This document shows, piece after piece, positions 5,697-7,467 of a stretch of 7,467 nt of DNA (positions within the stretch are counted from its first letter, which is position 1; every line of letters starts with the position of its first letter). Source of the stretch: Candidatus Cloacimonadota bacterium (GTDB lineage: Bacteria; Cloacimonadota; Cloacimonadia; Cloacimonadales; TCS61); contig JABIME010000346.1 in assembly GCA_018654125.1 (NCBI GenBank), forward strand, positions 1-7,467, written 5' to 3'. Made by a program: the position numbers and the translations under genes. The notes beneath the pieces were generated by a model. The model was not told where the DNA came from. It saw nothing but the letters and a program-made list of their open reading frames with translations, and did not search any database.

Positions 5697-6515
5697 TTAT
5701 CTATTTACTATATAAGATAATCTCTCACCCATGTTCGAGACATTCTCGTTCTCATCATTTGTCCAATCATTGATGGTTTGCTTTGTTAGTAGAACAAATT
5801 CTTCCGATTTGTCTCTTCTACTTCTTTGAACAACAATGTTAGCCAATTTTTTCATAGAAACCCAGATAGTTTTAATTCTCTTTTCTGAGCCCAAAGAAAG
5901 CCATTCCCTAATATATGGGAATACAACAATAGGATTAGCTCTGGCTACTTGTGTAAGAATATGAGTGATCTTTTTCTGAACTTCAATTTTATCGTCATCG
6001 ATTGCTTTGCTGATAAATTCCATGATAAAGCCAGGATCAGATTTTGCTATATTCTCCATACCATGAAAAGAAAGAGCACGTTTTTGAGAATCATCTGAAT
6101 CGATCCATTTAACAATATTCTCTTTCATGAAATCAGGATAATGTCTCCACATTTCATTTATCACACTTTCAACTTCCCATGGTACGCTATCAAATGTTTT
6201 TTCTAATAATTTAAAAATCTTTTCAGGGCTGTTTCTATCTAGGTCATAATAATAGAATAATGCAGTTGCTCTTACACCATATATTCTGTGCTTAAGCATA
6301 GGTTTGATGATCTTTTTCATCTTAGTTTTCTTACTGTAATCTGTTAAACTTTTTCCTAAATATTCACGAATAAAATAATTCGGTGTTTTAGATATTTTTA
6401 TCAATATATTCTGAGCTTCTTCTAAGTTATTTTTATCAAGACAGTTAAAGATCGAATCTAATATCTCATTTAACTCTTTACGATCATCACCATCTAATCT
6501 GCCAATTTCGTTCAA
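5697..6515 (-). CDS. HEAT-type / DNA-alkylation-repeat (AlkD-like) protein
   Basis: The 272-aa, all-helical protein is built of helical pairs recognisable as HEAT-like repeats. Examples are residues 49-72, 98-127 (PEKIFKLLEKTFDSVPWEVES), 128-152 (DFMKENIVKWIDSDDSQKRA), 160-190, and 197-230. The pattern of W113-E, YPDF (126-129), W137 with D139-D142, and K145-R146 resembles DNA-alkylation-repeat proteins of the AlkD superfamily. Their positively lined groove binds DNA, and some members are glycosylases. Catalytic residues cannot be verified by eye, so a non-enzymatic scaffold is equally possible. I start it at TTG 6515-6513 because AAGGAG stands 6 nt before it. A longer frame from TTG 6581 has no ribosome site. 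It is separated by 159 nt from the upstream nucleotidase, where a TTGACG (6661-6656) could be a -35 but lacks a good -10. It is probably the first gene of the HEAT-ybbR-tsaD operon. Confidence 0.75.
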   Translation of the reverse strand: MNEIGRLDGDDRKELNEILDSIFNCLDKNNLEEAQNILIKISKTPNYFIREYLGKSLTDYSKKTKMKKIIKPMLKHRIYGVRATALFYYYDLDRNSPEKIFKLLEKTFDSVPWEVESVINEMWRHYPDFMKENIVKWIDSDDSQKRALSFHGMENIAKSDPGFIMEFISKAIDDDKIEVQKKITHILTQVARANPIVVFPYIREWLSLGSEKRIKTIWVSMKKLANIVVQRSRRDKSEEFVLLTKQTINDWTNDENENVSNMGERLSYIVNR

Positions 6516-6521
6516 CTGTTG

Positions 6522-6527
6522 CTCCTT
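6522..6527 (-). promoter_or_regulatory. Shine-Dalgarno site that fixes a TTG start for the HEAT gene
   Basis: On the minus strand AAGGAG is followed by the 6-nt spacer CAACAG and then TTG at 6515. This match is the best ribosome site in the right-hand block and argues against the longer reading from 6581. Confidence 0.75.
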
Positions 6528-6674
6528 TTTATAAATTAAGCATACGGATTTAAATTTTGATCTTGTGTGCCCAAAAGGCAATAAATGAAGAAATTATTTA
6601 ACTTCACAAAAATCGCTTAACTACAATGTATGCAATTATTTTTCTTTTGATATGCCGTCAACGAATTTTATTAA

Positions 6675-7467
6675 TTAATTTTTAAATCCCTTTCTTAACT
6701 CTTTTTCTAAGTTAGGGTCAATCTTACTACTGTCATCTCTTTTCCAACGATTATCTATAACAGCACTTACCGGTGAATTATTTTTTATGTACTCAACAAT
6801 AACATCTCGCAACCCCTGTTCATAACGTGTTATCTGAGATTCAGGCACTTGTGTTAGTAAGGCTAATCCGGCATTCCCCTGCAGTAAAAAATCTGATGTT
6901 GCAATCTTATAAATCTTGTCTGCCTGCCATGGTTCACCACCAATAATTAATTTTGATACTCTATTAAAATTATCTCGCTTTCTATTAATTACAACTTTAA
7001 TTCCTGCAGTTCTTAAACCATGCCTGCTTCCAGAAACTCGAGTTTCAATTATCTCTTTTAAAAATGTTCCATCTACTTCAATAAGGGCAATCTGATTATC
7101 AAATGGCATCACACTAAAAACATCTCTATAGGTAATTGGACCAGAAAGTAATTCATCACGAATACCACCAAGATTCATAAATGAAAAGTCAGCACCTGTA
7201 TAATCTTTCATTGCTTCGCAAACAAGATTCCCAATAAGATTTTGAGGACCAGATCCAATCTTGGTTATATTCATGTTGGCTTGCCCAATGATCTCATCCA
7301 TTCCAACTTCTGCAATTTGCTGCATTACCAATATGGTATCACCAATTACCACATCCGGAATATATTCATCCTCAAACATTGTAACCAGTACACCCTCTTT
7401 GATAGCAGGAACTTCATATCCGAAGATTGTTTTTGTTTCTTTATCTATTTGAATTGTAACGTGCCCA
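6675..7467 (-). CDS. UshA-type 5'-nucleotidase, C-terminal part (5' end beyond window)
   Basis: The visible 263 residues run without a stop to the right edge, so the frame does not start at the internal ATG 7379. The first 30 or so residues (HVTIQIDKETKTI, then GYEVPAI) look like the end of the metallophosphoesterase domain. From about 60 onward is the 5'-nucleotidase C-terminal domain: GPQNLIGNLVCEAM (about 73-86), the nucleotide-binding NLGGIRDEL (about 98-106), GPITYRDVFSVMPFDNQI (about 109-126), then VDGTFLKEII and a DFLLQGNAG motif. The family hydrolyses extracellular nucleotides, UDP-sugars or 2',3'-cyclic nucleotides, usually in the periplasm or at the cell surface. The signal peptide and metal ligands lie outside the window, so substrate cannot be narrowed. 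The C-terminal tail KIDPNLEKELRKGFKN is hydrophilic, with no sorting signal. The following 159-nt gap suggests that it is not tightly coupled to the HEAT gene. Confidence 0.9.
   Translation of the reverse strand, partial: GHVTIQIDKETKTIFGYEVPAIKEGVLVTMFEDEYIPDVVIGDTILVMQQIAEVGMDEIIGQANMNITKIGSGPQNLIGNLVCEAMKDYTGADFSFMNLGGIRDELLSGPITYRDVFSVMPFDNQIALIEVDGTFLKEIIETRVSGSRHGLRTAGIKVVINRKRDNFNRVSKLIIGGEPWQADKIYKIATSDFLLQGNAGLALLTQVPESQITRYEQGLRDVIVEYIKNNSPVSAVIDNRWKRDDSSKIDPNLEKELRKGFKN

Overview
The window is a junction between a conserved chromosomal block on the right and the end of an integrated, horizontally acquired element on the left. The DNA is AT-rich throughout. The tyrosine integrase looks like the long-armed type common in Bacteroidota/Chlorobi relatives. 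The YbbR-domain protein and the TsaD sequence would also fit an AT-rich member of the Fibrobacterota-Chlorobi-Bacteroidota side of the tree. That placement is an inference with low confidence, because no rRNA or other marker is present.

Right block (about 3580-7467, all on the minus strand). Reading in the direction of transcription, it holds the 3' part of a UshA-type 5'-nucleotidase, a HEAT/DNA-alkylation-repeat protein, a membrane-anchored YbbR-domain protein, tsaD, and a tRNA-Thr gene with anticodon CGU. The HEAT, ybbR and tsaD genes are tightly packed (12-nt gap, then 14-nt overlap) and probably form one operon. TsaD makes the t6A modification at A37 of tRNAs that read ANN codons, and the neighbouring tRNA-Thr is such a tRNA.

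Junction (about 3405-3582). A complete tyrosine integrase gene starts just beyond the 3' end of the tRNA. It has a strong Shine-Dalgarno sequence and an 11-bp-spaced direct repeat upstream. This is the classic arrangement of an element integrated at a tRNA 3' end. No second copy of the tRNA 3' end is visible in the window, so the other end of the element should lie beyond the left edge.

Left block (1-2309). The window opens inside the C-terminal tail of a type I restriction-modification specificity subunit (HsdS). It is followed 2 nt later by an unrecognised 246-aa protein with one CxxC motif, which is a candidate accessory gene of the restriction system. Next comes a cluster of three hairpins (about 933-1086) overlapped by a doubtful 79-aa reading frame. 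After that is about 1.1 kb with no credible gene. This stretch holds four imperfect 25-bp direct repeats (1811-1933) and a 16-bp perfect palindrome with a second palindrome overlapping it (2142-2162).

The most interesting parts are the uncharacterised gene attached to hsdS, the hairpin cluster, and the repeat-bearing non-coding stretch next to the integrase.
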